The notes below the pieces were generated by a model. That model saw only the letters and a program-made list of their open reading frames with translations, ran no database searches and was not told the DNA's origin. A stretch of 64,000 nucleotides of DNA from JADZAI01 sp964390465 (GTDB taxonomy: Bacteria > Pseudomonadota > Alphaproteobacteria > Micropepsales > Micropepsaceae): positions 124,001 through 188,000 of the forward strand of contig CAYMIJ010000002.1 of the NCBI GenBank assembly GCA_964390465.1. The letters run 5' to 3'. Both the position numbers and the translations under genes were made by a program. This document shows, one piece after another, positions 9,360 through 18,329 of this stretch. Position 1 is the first letter of the stretch. The number at the start of each line of letters is the position of its first letter.

Positions 9360-9972
9360 GTTTGCATATGAACCGGTGAAGCTGAGCCGCGCCTATACCT
9401 CGCGTGAGGGCACGCCGACGATCGACAGCGTGGATCTCAATGTTTTCCGCATGAGCTATTTCAGCGCCTGTCTTTCCTGCACCTTCTGCGGCCATTCGTG
9501 CTGCAACTGGGGCGTCGATATTGACGTGACCAATGTGGAGCGCATCCGCGCCCGCAAGGACGAACTGGAGGCCTATCTCGGCACCAAATGGGACGAGTGG
9601 TTCACCAATGAATGGGAAGACACACCCGACTATCCCGGCGGGAAGGCGACCCGCACCCGCGTTGTGAACGGTACCTGCGTCTTCCAGAACCGTCAGAACG
9701 GGGCCTGCAAGCTGCATTCCTTCGCGCTCGACAAGGGCTTCGACTATCACGAGATCAAACCGCTGATCTCCAGCCTGTTCCCCATCACCTTCGGCGACGG
9801 CCTGATGTGTCTGGGCGAGGAGCTTTATGAGGGCTCGCTGGTCTGCATGGGCAACGGGCCGAGCTGTTATGACGCGCAGCGCAGCGAGATCCTCCATTAC
9901 TTCGGACCGGAGCTGGTGGCCGAACTGGACGCCATCCGCGACGCTGAACTGGCGAAGACCAAGGCGGCCTGA
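9352..9972 (+). CDS. Cysteine-cluster (YkgJ/CxxCxxCC-type) metal-binding protein
   Basis: A 206-residue soluble protein with a cysteine-rich cluster, CLSCTFCGHSCCNWG at about residues 38-52, then single cysteines in NGTCVF, NGACKLHS, LMCLG, LVCMG and PSCYD. This resembles the YkgJ-type putative zinc/iron-chelating families; the flagellin lysine methylase FliB carries a related Cys cluster. It is the last gene of the cassette and starts inside the GNAT gene, so it probably works on the same product or with the radical enzyme. The chemistry is unknown. Confidence 0.8.
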   Translation: MSEFAYEPVKLSRAYTSREGTPTIDSVDLNVFRMSYFSACLSCTFCGHSCCNWGVDIDVTNVERIRARKDELEAYLGTKWDEWFTNEWEDTPDYPGGKATRTRVVNGTCVFQNRQNGACKLHSFALDKGFDYHEIKPLISSLFPITFGDGLMCLGEELYEGSLVCMGNGPSCYDAQRSEILHYFGPELVAELDAIRDAELAKTKAA

Positions 9973-10307
9973 CGCTTCGCTTCAGATATTTTATTTCACG
10001 GCCGCGACATAATATTTGTTCGTTTGTCACTGGGATCGGGGGGGCGCCCCCTTCCACCGATCCGGTTTCGGGCCGTGGAAGCCTTTCCACAGGTTGAACC
10101 GCGATTCTGGGTGATTTCTCCGATATTCTGATCGGCCGCCTGTTCTCCCTCCCGCCCAGCCCATGGGCCTCTTTTGTCCATCTGTCCGTTCTTTCACCAG
10201 ACACACGACGTCCATCGCCCGAAACAGGTTCGGTCGTTGGGGGTTCAAATATAGGAATTATATCCGACCCCGCAAGGGGCCGATGAGGTCAGGAAAGGCC
10301 GGGACAG
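9973..10307. other. Non-coding stretch after the kamA cassette
   Basis: No convincing gene in 335 bases between the cassette end and the convergent DMT gene. It holds a GC-rich folded element at 10033-10063, a second small hairpin (GTGGAA and TTCCAC arms at 10075-10090), and an AT-rich patch near 10240-10265. No tRNA or transposase remnant is evident. Confidence 0.5.
10033..10063. repeat. GC-rich branched inverted repeat, possible transcription end
   Basis: GGATCGG (10033-10039) pairs with CCGATCC (10057-10063). The interior contains a perfect 12-base palindrome, GGGGGCGCCCCC, at 10040-10051. It lies 60 bases after the last cassette stop. No T-run follows, so it is not a classical intrinsic terminator, but it could stop or protect the transcript end. 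Confidence 0.45.
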
Positions 10308-11237
10308 CTAGACGCTCTGGATGCGCGCTTTTTGCTGGCCGCGATAATGTTCGCGCCAGGCGATGACGAGGCCGGAGGCGACAATGATCGCCGCGCCGAG
10401 CCAGATGGTGAGGTCAGGCCACACGCTGAACAGTGCCACGTCGAAACCCGCCGCCCAGATCAGGCCGAGATAGTCGAACGGCCCCAGCATCGAGGGCTGC
10501 CCGCGCGCATAGGAGAAGGTGTTGCACACCTGTCCCAGCCCACCGCACACGCCGGCCGCCACAAGCAGAAGCAGATCTCCCATCGAAGGGGTCACCCAGG
10601 CGAAGGGTAAAGTGCAGGCCGAAACCACCGTGCAGGCCAGCATGAAATAGAAGGCGATGGCGCTGCCGTTCTCGCTGGCGCTGATCTTGCGGATGATGAC
10701 GATGACGAGGCCTGAACAGAGCGTCGATGCCAGCATGATGAGGGCGGGCACGCCATGCGCGAGGTTCAGCTTGGGACCGATGGCGATAAGCACGCCGAGA
10801 AAACCTATGACCACAGCTGACCCGCGCCATCTGCCGACCGGTTCGCCCAGTAAAGCGGCGGCCAGAATGGTCGCAAAAATCGGCATGGCGAAGCCGATCA
10901 CCGTCCAGTCGGTGAGCGGCAATTCGGTGAGCGCCACAAAGGACAGGAACATGGCGGCGAGGCCGACGGTTGAGCGCGAGACATGGAACCAGACATTGTT
11001 GGTCGTCCACGCATCGCGCATCTGCCCCATGGCGAGCGCCCAGATCACCACCACTGGCAGGGCAAAGGCGGCGCGGAAGAAGATGACTTCGCCCACCGGA
11101 TATTTGCCGTGCGTGAGCTTGATGACGGCAGCCATGGCGGCGAAGGCGATGGTGGCGCAGATCTTATAGATGATGGCCGCCAGTGGCGCGTCACGCCGTG
11201 GCAAGGGTGCTGGCTCAGGCTCTGGCGCTACAGCCAT
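10308..11237 (-). CDS. EamA-family (DMT superfamily) transporter
   Basis: A 309-residue protein with ten hydrophobic helices in two five-helix EamA repeats; each repeat ends in a helix with the typical LLGEP motif (first repeat: AALLGEPVGRWR). The N-terminus is rich in Pro and Ala before the first helix. DMT proteins of this type export metabolites or amino acids; no substrate can be assigned. ATG 11237 overlaps the corA stop by ten bases, so the two are probably one transcript. A GTG three codons upstream is an alternative start. Confidence 0.87.
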   Translation of the reverse strand: MAVAPEPEPAPLPRRDAPLAAIIYKICATIAFAAMAAVIKLTHGKYPVGEVIFFRAAFALPVVVIWALAMGQMRDAWTTNNVWFHVSRSTVGLAAMFLSFVALTELPLTDWTVIGFAMPIFATILAAALLGEPVGRWRGSAVVIGFLGVLIAIGPKLNLAHGVPALIMLASTLCSGLVIVIIRKISASENGSAIAFYFMLACTVVSACTLPFAWVTPSMGDLLLLVAAGVCGGLGQVCNTFSYARGQPSMLGPFDYLGLIWAAGFDVALFSVWPDLTIWLGAAIIVASGLVIAWREHYRGQQKARIQSV

Positions 11238-12214
11238 CCACGCCACTTGAAGAAGGCCGCCGGGATGATCGCCGAAACGATAATCACGCCCAGTGCCATA
11301 GGGTAAGCCCAGACCTGACCCAGCTCAGGCATGTGCACGAAGTTCATGCCCCATATGCTGGCGAACAGGGTTGGCGGCAGGAAGATGGTGGCAGCGACCG
11401 ACAGGATCTTGATGATGCGGTTCTGTTCCAGATTGATCATGCCCAGAATGGCATCCAGCAGGAAGGTCACCTTGTTCGAAAGGAAATTGGTGTGATCAGC
11501 GAGCGAGGCGACGTCGCGCGTGAGCGTCTTGTTGTAGCTGCGCAGTTCCTTGCCGCCCGGGCGGCCTTCAAACGTCTGCATCAGAAAGGTGAGAATGCGG
11601 CTGAAGCCGATGAGGCTTTCGCGCACCTTGCCGATCAGATCGTTCTGACGGCCGAGCCGCACCAGCAGAATCTGGAAGTCGTCATGGGTCAGCGCCTCGT
11701 TCTGGCGCGGCTTGTTGAAGGACTCGCGGCTGAGGCTGTCGACGTCAGCGCCGACGCGCTCCAGAATATCGGCCGTGCGGTCCACGATGGCTTCCAGAAT
11801 GCCAACCAGAAGATAGTCCGCCGTGCTCCACATGCCCGCCTGACGTTCAGCGCGGGCCGGAAATGTGTTGAACGGCATCGGTTCAGAAAAACGGATGGTC
11901 AGCAGGCGGCCCTTGGCCAGCACGAAGGTGACGGCGGCCGATTCCGGGTATTCGGTTTCTGTTTTCGAGACGATGGATGTGGTCATGAAGAGACCGTCAT
12001 CCTCGGCATAGACGCGCGATGACGCCTCGATTTCCTCCATCTCCTCGCGCGTGGGCAAAGCGATGTTCAGGAACGCTTCCGCCGCGCGGGATTCCTCGAT
12101 GGTCGGGTTGTGCAGGTCAATCCACAGCGCCGTTTCAGGAATGGCGATGGGGGGTGTCAGATCAAGCTGTCGGCGCTTGAGGCAGGCGTCGGCGATTTCG
12201 AAGATGCGCATCAT
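11228..12214 (-). CDS. corA: CorA-family divalent-cation transporter
   Basis: This gene encodes a CorA protein of about 328 residues. It has a large acidic cytoplasmic N-domain, a long stalk helix, and two C-terminal helices with the selectivity motif GMN (SIWGMNFVHMPE) after the first. The end FFKWRGWL is typical of CorA. The start at 12214 (MMRIFEIADAC) is preferred to an ATG at 12265, because that ATG lies inside a perfect GC-rich hairpin that probably belongs to the upstream gene's 3' end. It transports Mg2+, Co2+ or Ni2+; the substrate is not decided by sequence. Confidence 0.9.
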   Translation of the reverse strand: MMRIFEIADACLKRRQLDLTPPIAIPETALWIDLHNPTIEESRAAEAFLNIALPTREEMEEIEASSRVYAEDDGLFMTTSIVSKTETEYPESAAVTFVLAKGRLLTIRFSEPMPFNTFPARAERQAGMWSTADYLLVGILEAIVDRTADILERVGADVDSLSRESFNKPRQNEALTHDDFQILLVRLGRQNDLIGKVRESLIGFSRILTFLMQTFEGRPGGKELRSYNKTLTRDVASLADHTNFLSNKVTFLLDAILGMINLEQNRIIKILSVAATIFLPPTLFASIWGMNFVHMPELGQVWAYPMALGVIIVSAIIPAAFFKWRGWL

Positions 12215-12263
12215 GGGCCGGCCCGCTGGTTTTATTGTTTCATGCGGGTCGCTTAGTCCTGCC

Positions 12264-12289
12264 ATCCGGGCGGGTCAACCCGCCCGGAT
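12264..12289. repeat. Perfect 11-bp hairpin between the 770-residue gene and corA
   Basis: ATCCGGGCGGG (12264-12274) and CCCGCCCGGAT (12279-12289) are perfectly complementary around a TCAA loop. It lies 16 bases past the stop of the minus-strand gene at 12306, so it may end that transcript. No T-run follows. It overlaps the more upstream candidate corA start. Confidence 0.5.
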
Positions 12290-12305
12290 GCAAGCGCCCC
12301 AAAGG

Positions 12306-14618
12306 TTATGGGTCGATGAAGTTACCGGCGACGCCGGTTGCCCCTGACACAGAACCCACAACCCAAAGTGCCGCACCACCAGCCGCTGCAGCTGCCGAAA
12401 GGGTGGCACCCAACATGCACAGGCCAATACCAACCTGTTTGGCGGTACCTGGATTGGGCCCGGCTTTTTCAGCTTTGTAGAGGCAGCTGGCCATCGTCGC
12501 GATCGAGATTGAGAGGTTGACTGCATATTCGGTGAACTCAGAACCGCCCAGAGCGTTCATGCCCAGCGTTTCGCCGGTGGCCGGGTCAACGCGCCACCAG
12601 ACGGCATCGTCAAGAGACGCGATCTGTTGCGGCACGATGGCGGCATAGCCCCGATCCAGATCTTCAGCGATCAGGGCTTCGGCATCTTCGTTGAAACGCA
12701 TGGATTTCAAGGCATCGACATTCTTCGGCTGGATCAGGGTCCAGTTTGAAGCTGCGGCATCGCTTGTGTAACGTATCGCGGTGTTGTGCGATGTGGGCGG
12801 CGCGCCGACGGCGACATGCTCTGCTACCGTGTCCGCTGCGCCTGCGGCAACGCGCGCGGCCTTGTCTTTTACGTAGACGTGGTTCAGCACGATGTCGAAA
12901 ACCAGAATGTCCTTGATGGTGCCGTCCGATCCAGTGCGCATGCCCTGACGGGTCATCGCGGCGTTCGTGTCTGCCTGAACGCGGGCATCGCCATCCGGGC
13001 CGTAAAACATGCGGCCCGCCGCAAACGCGCTGAGTGGCAGATTGATATGCTGAAAAGCCTCAGGCTTGGGCGGCATGGCCTTGCCATCATTCGCCATGAT
13101 CCATTCCGACATGGCACGAAAGGCTGAGGCATAAGATTCCTGAATGCGGTGCGCAGCGCGCTCCGGCGCCAGACGCCCCGTCGTGACCATGATCTCGATG
13201 CTGTCGAGCAGCGCAAAACCGCGCGCGGCCCGGCCTGTATCGTTGATCTGGATGTCCGTCTTGCGGCGGGCACGCGCGGCAGGACCAGCCAGATCAAATA
13301 CCGCACGCCTTTCAAGGCGCGGCTTTTCGCCCGGCGCTTTTGTTTCCACCTCGATGAATTCAGCGGTGAATTTGGCCGGACCCGTATTTTCATCATAGGA
13401 AGGTGCGGGCGTGTCTCCTCCCAGTGCATCGATCGCCCCGCCTAGGGAGCCGCCAACACCGGCCATGCCGTCACTGACGCCGCCGTGCGCGCGGATCGCT
13501 TCCTCGGTCGCGTCCACAATGTCGCCATTGGTGGCCACCAGTTTTGAACTGATCGTATCCTCGCCAGCCGCCAGCATCGGCACCCATGCCGAGGATGCCG
13601 CAGCTGCCTGTGCAACTTTCGCATTGAAATCCCCGCCTTCCGCGAAGACGTCGGCCAGCGCCTTCATGTCGACCGCGCGATGACGCAGGATCAGGACGCG
13701 CCCTGAGATGGTTGAGGGATCAAAGTCTTTTTCCAGCAGGGTGGTGCGTGCGTAAGCGCCGTCTTTGATCATCTCGCCAACGACCCGGATGGTCACCGAA
13801 CGACGCAGGTCTGAGGGGATCTTATCTGCTGACTCAAAGGTCTGGCTCGCGGCAATCAGGCCAAGGGTGGCTGTGTCAGGGTCAAGGTCTGTCCATACGC
13901 CGTTCTCGTTCACCTGAACCCACCAGTGATCAGCTGCTGCTGTCATGCGCCGGGCCGCCTCATCATCAGTGGCAGCAGCCAGCAATTCGCCGGTCTGTTG
14001 TTTCAGTTTCTCGCTGGCGGTTTTGACGCGATCATCAGCCGCTTGTTTCTGTGCAGATGCTTCGGCGTTCTCGCGCTCGATTCTGGCGCGCATCTTTTCG
14101 CCATTGATGCGCGGATCAGCGTAGGTTTCTTCCAGAATCTTCTGATCGTCAGCAACCGGACGGGCGGGCGGGGGCGGCGCGCCATCGGCTGCCGCCAAAA
14201 GTTTTTCAGCCGCCGCCGGATCAAGCGTGGCGTGGGCCAGTCGGGTTTTGCTCCCCTGTTCCTTCAGGATCGCCGACAGCAGCAGCGCGCGGTCAAGCGC
14301 ATTGCCGCGCTGATCCTCCAGCGTGCCCGAAGCGCCCTTCAACACACCCAGATAGATGGCCGGACGGATATTGGCCGTCATCCAGTCGCGGATCTGGGCA
14401 GGCGTCTGGCCTTGCAGAGATTTGGCCAGTGAGGGGATGTCGAATGTTTCCAGATGCAGTTGCGCCCGCATCTTATCCAGAGCCTCAGCGCTGGCGTCGA
14501 ACACTTTGGCGATACGCTCGCGTTCCTGTGGCGATTCTGTCGTGTCCTGCCCGATAGCGATGGCCAGCAGCGGCAGGCACATGCCTGTGGCGAGGGCGAT
14601 CCAGTTTTTCACGGCCAT
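12306..14618 (-). CDS. Exported protein with degenerate transglutaminase-like domain
   Basis: A 770-residue protein with an N-terminal signal-like segment (to about residue 23). Residues about 73-135 and 225-250 look like a split transglutaminase fold: RGNALDRALLLSAILKEQG replaces the nucleophile region, with Ala/Leu at 107/108 where Cys is expected, while H231 (HWWVQV) and D246 (DLDPD) remain. About 90 residues rich in Ala, Lys and Glu separate the two halves. A hydrophobic stretch occurs near 728-760. AGGAAC before ATG 14618 is a good ribosome site. It follows the 716-residue-frame membrane gene by three bases, forming a two-gene unit. It is probably structural or a binding domain rather than a cross-linking enzyme. 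Confidence 0.72.
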   Translation of the reverse strand: MAVKNWIALATGMCLPLLAIAIGQDTTESPQERERIAKVFDASAEALDKMRAQLHLETFDIPSLAKSLQGQTPAQIRDWMTANIRPAIYLGVLKGASGTLEDQRGNALDRALLLSAILKEQGSKTRLAHATLDPAAAEKLLAAADGAPPPPARPVADDQKILEETYADPRINGEKMRARIERENAEASAQKQAADDRVKTASEKLKQQTGELLAAATDDEAARRMTAAADHWWVQVNENGVWTDLDPDTATLGLIAASQTFESADKIPSDLRRSVTIRVVGEMIKDGAYARTTLLEKDFDPSTISGRVLILRHRAVDMKALADVFAEGGDFNAKVAQAAAASSAWVPMLAAGEDTISSKLVATNGDIVDATEEAIRAHGGVSDGMAGVGGSLGGAIDALGGDTPAPSYDENTGPAKFTAEFIEVETKAPGEKPRLERRAVFDLAGPAARARRKTDIQINDTGRAARGFALLDSIEIMVTTGRLAPERAAHRIQESYASAFRAMSEWIMANDGKAMPPKPEAFQHINLPLSAFAAGRMFYGPDGDARVQADTNAAMTRQGMRTGSDGTIKDILVFDIVLNHVYVKDKAARVAAGAADTVAEHVAVGAPPTSHNTAIRYTSDAAASNWTLIQPKNVDALKSMRFNEDAEALIAEDLDRGYAAIVPQQIASLDDAVWWRVDPATGETLGMNALGGSEFTEYAVNLSISIATMASCLYKAEKAGPNPGTAKQVGIGLCMLGATLSAAAAAGGAALWVVGSVSGATGVAGNFIDP

Positions 14619-14621
14619 GGC

Positions 14622-16733
14622 TCAGTTCCTGCGCTTGGTGATGAGGAAGGCGATAATGATTGCGGCGGCGGACAGAATGATCAGCAATGCGCCTATGGCC
14701 AGGGCATAGTTGATGCCTGCGCCATCGGTGCGGTCGGCAACGACTGAGCCATAAAGCTGAAGCACCGTGCCGATGAAAGACGGGATGCTGACAAAACCGA
14801 TCAGCGTCGCCATGTCCTGTGTGTCGAGCGTCGCCTTGGTTTCCAGAATCTCCTGAAGGTCTTTCAGTCGACCGGTCAGATGCTGTTCCTTGCCCTCGAT
14901 GCCCCAGCGGCGCTCCAGAACCGCCCGGAAGGCGCGGCGCTCAGGTTCGGCTTCGGTCAGGTCTGCCTTCTGGAAGGTCGCTGCGATCTTGCCGCGCAGC
15001 AGGGTGATCTCGCGCAGTACCTGTCCGGTATTGGAGCTGAACAGGCCGCCCTGCGCGTTGGAGGCAGCATACAGACGGTCAGCATCGGCATCGAACGACT
15101 TGCAGGCTGCCAGCAGGCTGACAGCGGCGGTGAAGTCTGCGCTGAGCGTTTCCACCGCCAGATTCTTGTCGCGCCAGTCATCCAGCAGGAACGCACCATC
15201 ACGCGTGACAAGCGCCGTGCCGCCGGGCACGTCGAGATAGTCAAAATCTTCCGGCTCGCTGAGTTCGGTGAGCGTCACGGGGCCGCTGCGTCCTTTGGCG
15301 GCCTGCGCGATGAAAGAAGCGAGGTGGCGCTTCACCGTCGGGGTGAACTGCAAGGTCTGGGTGCGGCCCAGATTGCGGTCCCATTTCACGGCCATCAGAT
15401 GTTTGACGACGCTGGCAGAGCCTTCACCGGCACTGATCTTTTTCGCCGTGCAGGTTTCGACCGGCAGCGTGCCGCCCGCGATGCCCTTGCCCATGAGGTC
15501 ATAGACCGCAAGGTCGCGCAGCTGATTATACGACTGCCAGATGGCTTCCAGCACATCGCCCCAGTCCAGCTTCGAGCCAGGCTCAGCATGGATGGATTTG
15601 GGCGCGCCCAGCAGCGTGTAGCGACCATGATCATCCCACCATGGCTGGTCATAGCCGGTGCCCGGTGCATAACTGTTGATACGCCGGGGCGCTGTGTTGG
15701 GTCGGGCGGAACCCCAGCGTTCATTCTCCAGCGCTTCAAGGCGCTGCCAGAGATCCTTCAGGGAAATGCCCGAGCGCGGATCAACGGAAATGGTCATGTC
15801 ATTGCCGGTGCCGGCAAGGCCGGGACGGTAGAGTCCCATCAGGGCAAAGCCATTGCCAAGCGTGGTGTTGTCGCGGTCGGTGCGGATGAAGACTTTTTTG
15901 ACGCCCGATGTGGTGTTGGCCTCAACCGCGAAATAGGCATCGACCAGCAGCATGCGCCCGCCGCCATCGGCCATCGGCACCATCAGCTCAAGCCGCACGG
16001 CCCGCGCCAGGGATTGCAGGTAATCCTGCCGCTCGTTCATGGCGAAGGCGATCGCCCTTCCATAGGCGGCTTCAGCCAGAATGGCCGGGTTGGCTTCGGG
16101 TGAAACGGCGTCAGGGTCTGCGCCCGCCCGCATCAGCGCTGTGGTGAAGCGCAGCGCATCCATCCATGCGGCGGCCATGCCGGCTTCGTTCATGTGCGCG
16201 TGCGCCAGTGCCGACATCAGCGCGGTCCAGCTTTCGGTGACGGATGGCGCAACGCCGTCGCGTTCCCATGCGGTCAGCGCGGTGATCCAGCGCTGCGGGA
16301 GATTGTCTGGTGTAACGCCATGAAGGCGTGCCATCCAGAAAATCACCGAAAGGATTGAGTCAGGGCTTGCGTCCTCCACCACGAAACTGGCGCGGTCCAA
16401 CACGGTTTCAGGGCTTTCGCCGAACGTGCCGCGCCATGCTGTGACAACATCGTCCGGCAGTTCGCGAACGAGTGAGGCGACCGTGATGGGATCCCGCCGC
16501 CAGCCAAAGCGCGCGCCCGCCGACTTGTTGTTGAGACAGACGCCCAGATGTCCGACAGGCTGGTCGCGTTCAAACCACGGGCCGATGCCGACATAGACCT
16601 CGTGGATCTGGCTGGGCGCAGTGCGGGGCGGATCGAAGATGACATGCAGCGGGCGGCCATCAACCGAGCGCGCCTCAAGCTCGTCACACAATGTGTCAAT
16701 GAAAGCGGCAAAGGCGGGTGGTGAGTCGGTCAT
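14622..16733 (-). CDS. Large unknown protein with two C-terminal membrane helices
   Basis: A 703-residue protein from ATG 16733; a TTG 13 codons upstream is possible but less likely. Most of it is soluble, with no motif I recognise. The last 110 residues form a long charged helix (HLTGRLKDLQEILETKA) followed by two hydrophobic segments and a short basic tail KRRN. That end resembles the stalk-plus-two-helices layout of CorA-like proteins but lacks GMN. It is the first gene of a pair with the pseudo-transglutaminase protein and is presumably cytoplasm-facing and membrane-anchored. Function unknown. Confidence 0.72.
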   Translation of the reverse strand: MTDSPPAFAAFIDTLCDELEARSVDGRPLHVIFDPPRTAPSQIHEVYVGIGPWFERDQPVGHLGVCLNNKSAGARFGWRRDPITVASLVRELPDDVVTAWRGTFGESPETVLDRASFVVEDASPDSILSVIFWMARLHGVTPDNLPQRWITALTAWERDGVAPSVTESWTALMSALAHAHMNEAGMAAAWMDALRFTTALMRAGADPDAVSPEANPAILAEAAYGRAIAFAMNERQDYLQSLARAVRLELMVPMADGGGRMLLVDAYFAVEANTTSGVKKVFIRTDRDNTTLGNGFALMGLYRPGLAGTGNDMTISVDPRSGISLKDLWQRLEALENERWGSARPNTAPRRINSYAPGTGYDQPWWDDHGRYTLLGAPKSIHAEPGSKLDWGDVLEAIWQSYNQLRDLAVYDLMGKGIAGGTLPVETCTAKKISAGEGSASVVKHLMAVKWDRNLGRTQTLQFTPTVKRHLASFIAQAAKGRSGPVTLTELSEPEDFDYLDVPGGTALVTRDGAFLLDDWRDKNLAVETLSADFTAAVSLLAACKSFDADADRLYAASNAQGGLFSSNTGQVLREITLLRGKIAATFQKADLTEAEPERRAFRAVLERRWGIEGKEQHLTGRLKDLQEILETKATLDTQDMATLIGFVSIPSFIGTVLQLYGSVVADRTDGAGINYALAIGALLIILSAAAIIIAFLITKRRN

Positions 16734-16797
16734 TGCGCCGCCAGTGACGCATATCCACCTCCCCAAAGGCAACAGAGTTGGGGTGCGACTTTACGTC

Positions 16798-17403
16798 CTA
16801 GTCCGGGGCCTGTTCTGAGCCTTGATTTTCCGCGTTTGCGCCGGGCAGCTGATGCCGCAGAAGCAGGGGAGCCTGCAATGCCATGAACGCAAGCATCATG
16901 GCGGGCACAGCGAAGAGTTTGTATCCCGCCCAGAACTCGGCTGAAAAATTGGTCCAGACGAGATGGTTGGCGATGGCCAGCACAAAAAACCAAACGGCAA
17001 TGCGGGTCGTCAGCTTACGCCATCCGGCCTCGTCGATCTGAAAGGCATATTCAAACAGCGAGCGCAGGAAAATGCGGCCAAAGGCCAGGCCGCCCAGCAG
17101 CACGGAGCCCAGCAATGAAAAGGTGATCGTCGGGCGGACCTTGATGAAGGTTTCGTCGTGGAAAAACAGGGTGAGTGATCCGAACACCAGCGCCAGCACC
17201 GATCCAAACAGGATCAGGGTCGGGATGCGCCCTTCGATGATATAGGCCGTGAGCGACACCAGCACGGCAACACCCATCAGCACGGCGGTGGCGGTGTAGA
17301 TATTGGTGGTGAGCATGACCACGAAGAAGATGACAAGCGGCCCGAACTCAAGCGCGTGTTTCAGGGCCATGCTCATCCGGCGCGGCGGTTTATCCACGGT
17401 CAT
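16798..17403 (-). CDS. yciB: YciB/IspZ inner-membrane septation protein
   Basis: A 201-residue polytopic protein of the septation protein A family, with typical segments LEFGPLVIFFVVML near the start, FHDETFIKVRPTI around residue 80 and WTNFSAEFWAGYKLF around 150. Members influence envelope integrity and division in enterobacteria. The start overlaps the ftsY stop (ATGA), so it is the last gene of the dapF-mtaB-ftsY-yciB chain, an order common in alphaproteobacteria. Confidence 0.92.
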   Translation of the reverse strand: MTVDKPPRRMSMALKHALEFGPLVIFFVVMLTTNIYTATAVLMGVAVLVSLTAYIIEGRIPTLILFGSVLALVFGSLTLFFHDETFIKVRPTITFSLLGSVLLGGLAFGRIFLRSLFEYAFQIDEAGWRKLTTRIAVWFFVLAIANHLVWTNFSAEFWAGYKLFAVPAMMLAFMALQAPLLLRHQLPGANAENQGSEQAPD

Positions 17404-18329
17404 GGATCGAGTCCCACCAAAGCGCGGGCAAAACCGCGCGGATCGAAATATTGCAGATCGTCCTTGCCTTCACCCAGACCGACATAGCGGATGGGCAGGC
17501 CGGAGCGTTCGGTTGCCGCCACCACGGCGCCGCCGCGCGCCGTGCCATCGAGCTTGGTGACGGTCAGCGATGTCACCCCCGCCACCTGTTTGAAGGTGTC
17601 GATCTGCGACAGCGCGTTCTGGCCGGTGGTGGCGTCGATGATGAGCATGGTTTCGTGCGGTGCGGTCGGGTCGATCTTCTTCAGCACGCGCACGATCTTG
17701 GCGAGTTCATCCATCAACCCCTGCTTGTTCTGCAGACGCCCCGCTGTGTCGATGATGAGCACATCCGAGCCATTGGCCGTGGCCGTTTTCAAAGCATCAA
17801 AGGCAAGGCTGGCGGAATCGGCACCCGGTTCGCTGGCAATGACATGGGCCTGTGTGCGCTCGCCCCAGATTTTGAGCTGCTCGATGGCTGCTGCGCGGAA
17901 CGTGTCACCAGCAGCCAGCGTCACTTTCATGTCCTGCGCCTGAAGCGCGCGGGCAATCTTGCCGATGGTCGTCGTCTTGCCTGCGCCGTTCACACCAATG
18001 ACCAGCGAGACATAAGGCTTGTGCGCGAAATAGGGTGGCGGAACGTCCGGCCCGGCAAGAATGCGCTCGATTTCGTCAGCCAGCATCTTGCGGATGTCAT
18101 CGCCCGTGATGTCGCGATCATGGCGTTGTCCGCGCAATGCCCTGGTGATTTTCGCTGCCGCTGCTGGCCCCATATCCGCGCCGATCAGCGCGTCCTCAAG
18201 TTCGTCCAGCGTTTCAGCGTCCAGTTTCTTCTTGGTGAAAACCGAGGTGAAAGACTCGCTCACCCGGTCAGACGATTTTTTAAGGCCCGCGCGCAGACGT
18301 GCGAACAGGCTTTTGGGTTCCTCGCTCAT
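17400..18329 (-). CDS. ftsY: Signal recognition particle receptor FtsY
   Basis: A 309-residue SRP GTPase. It has a short N-terminal region in place of the long acidic domain of enterobacteria, an NG domain with the P-loop GVNGAGKTTTIGK near residue 114, the insertion-box region LAAGDTFRAAA, the DTAGR motif, TKLDGTARGG and the C-terminal GLGEGKDDLQYFDP. It docks the ribosome-Ffh complex at the membrane; its partner ffh lies at 60805-62205. It overlaps mtaB upstream and yciB downstream. Confidence 0.97.
   Translation of the reverse strand: MSEEPKSLFARLRAGLKKSSDRVSESFTSVFTKKKLDAETLDELEDALIGADMGPAAAAKITRALRGQRHDRDITGDDIRKMLADEIERILAGPDVPPPYFAHKPYVSLVIGVNGAGKTTTIGKIARALQAQDMKVTLAAGDTFRAAAIEQLKIWGERTQAHVIASEPGADSASLAFDALKTATANGSDVLIIDTAGRLQNKQGLMDELAKIVRVLKKIDPTAPHETMLIIDATTGQNALSQIDTFKQVAGVTSLTVTKLDGTARGGAVVAATERSGLPIRYVGLGEGKDDLQYFDPRGFARALVGLDP

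Noticed and set aside
10230..10290. GGGGTTCAAAT similar to a tRNA T-arm
   Set aside because: No acceptor, D or anticodon arm can be folded around it.
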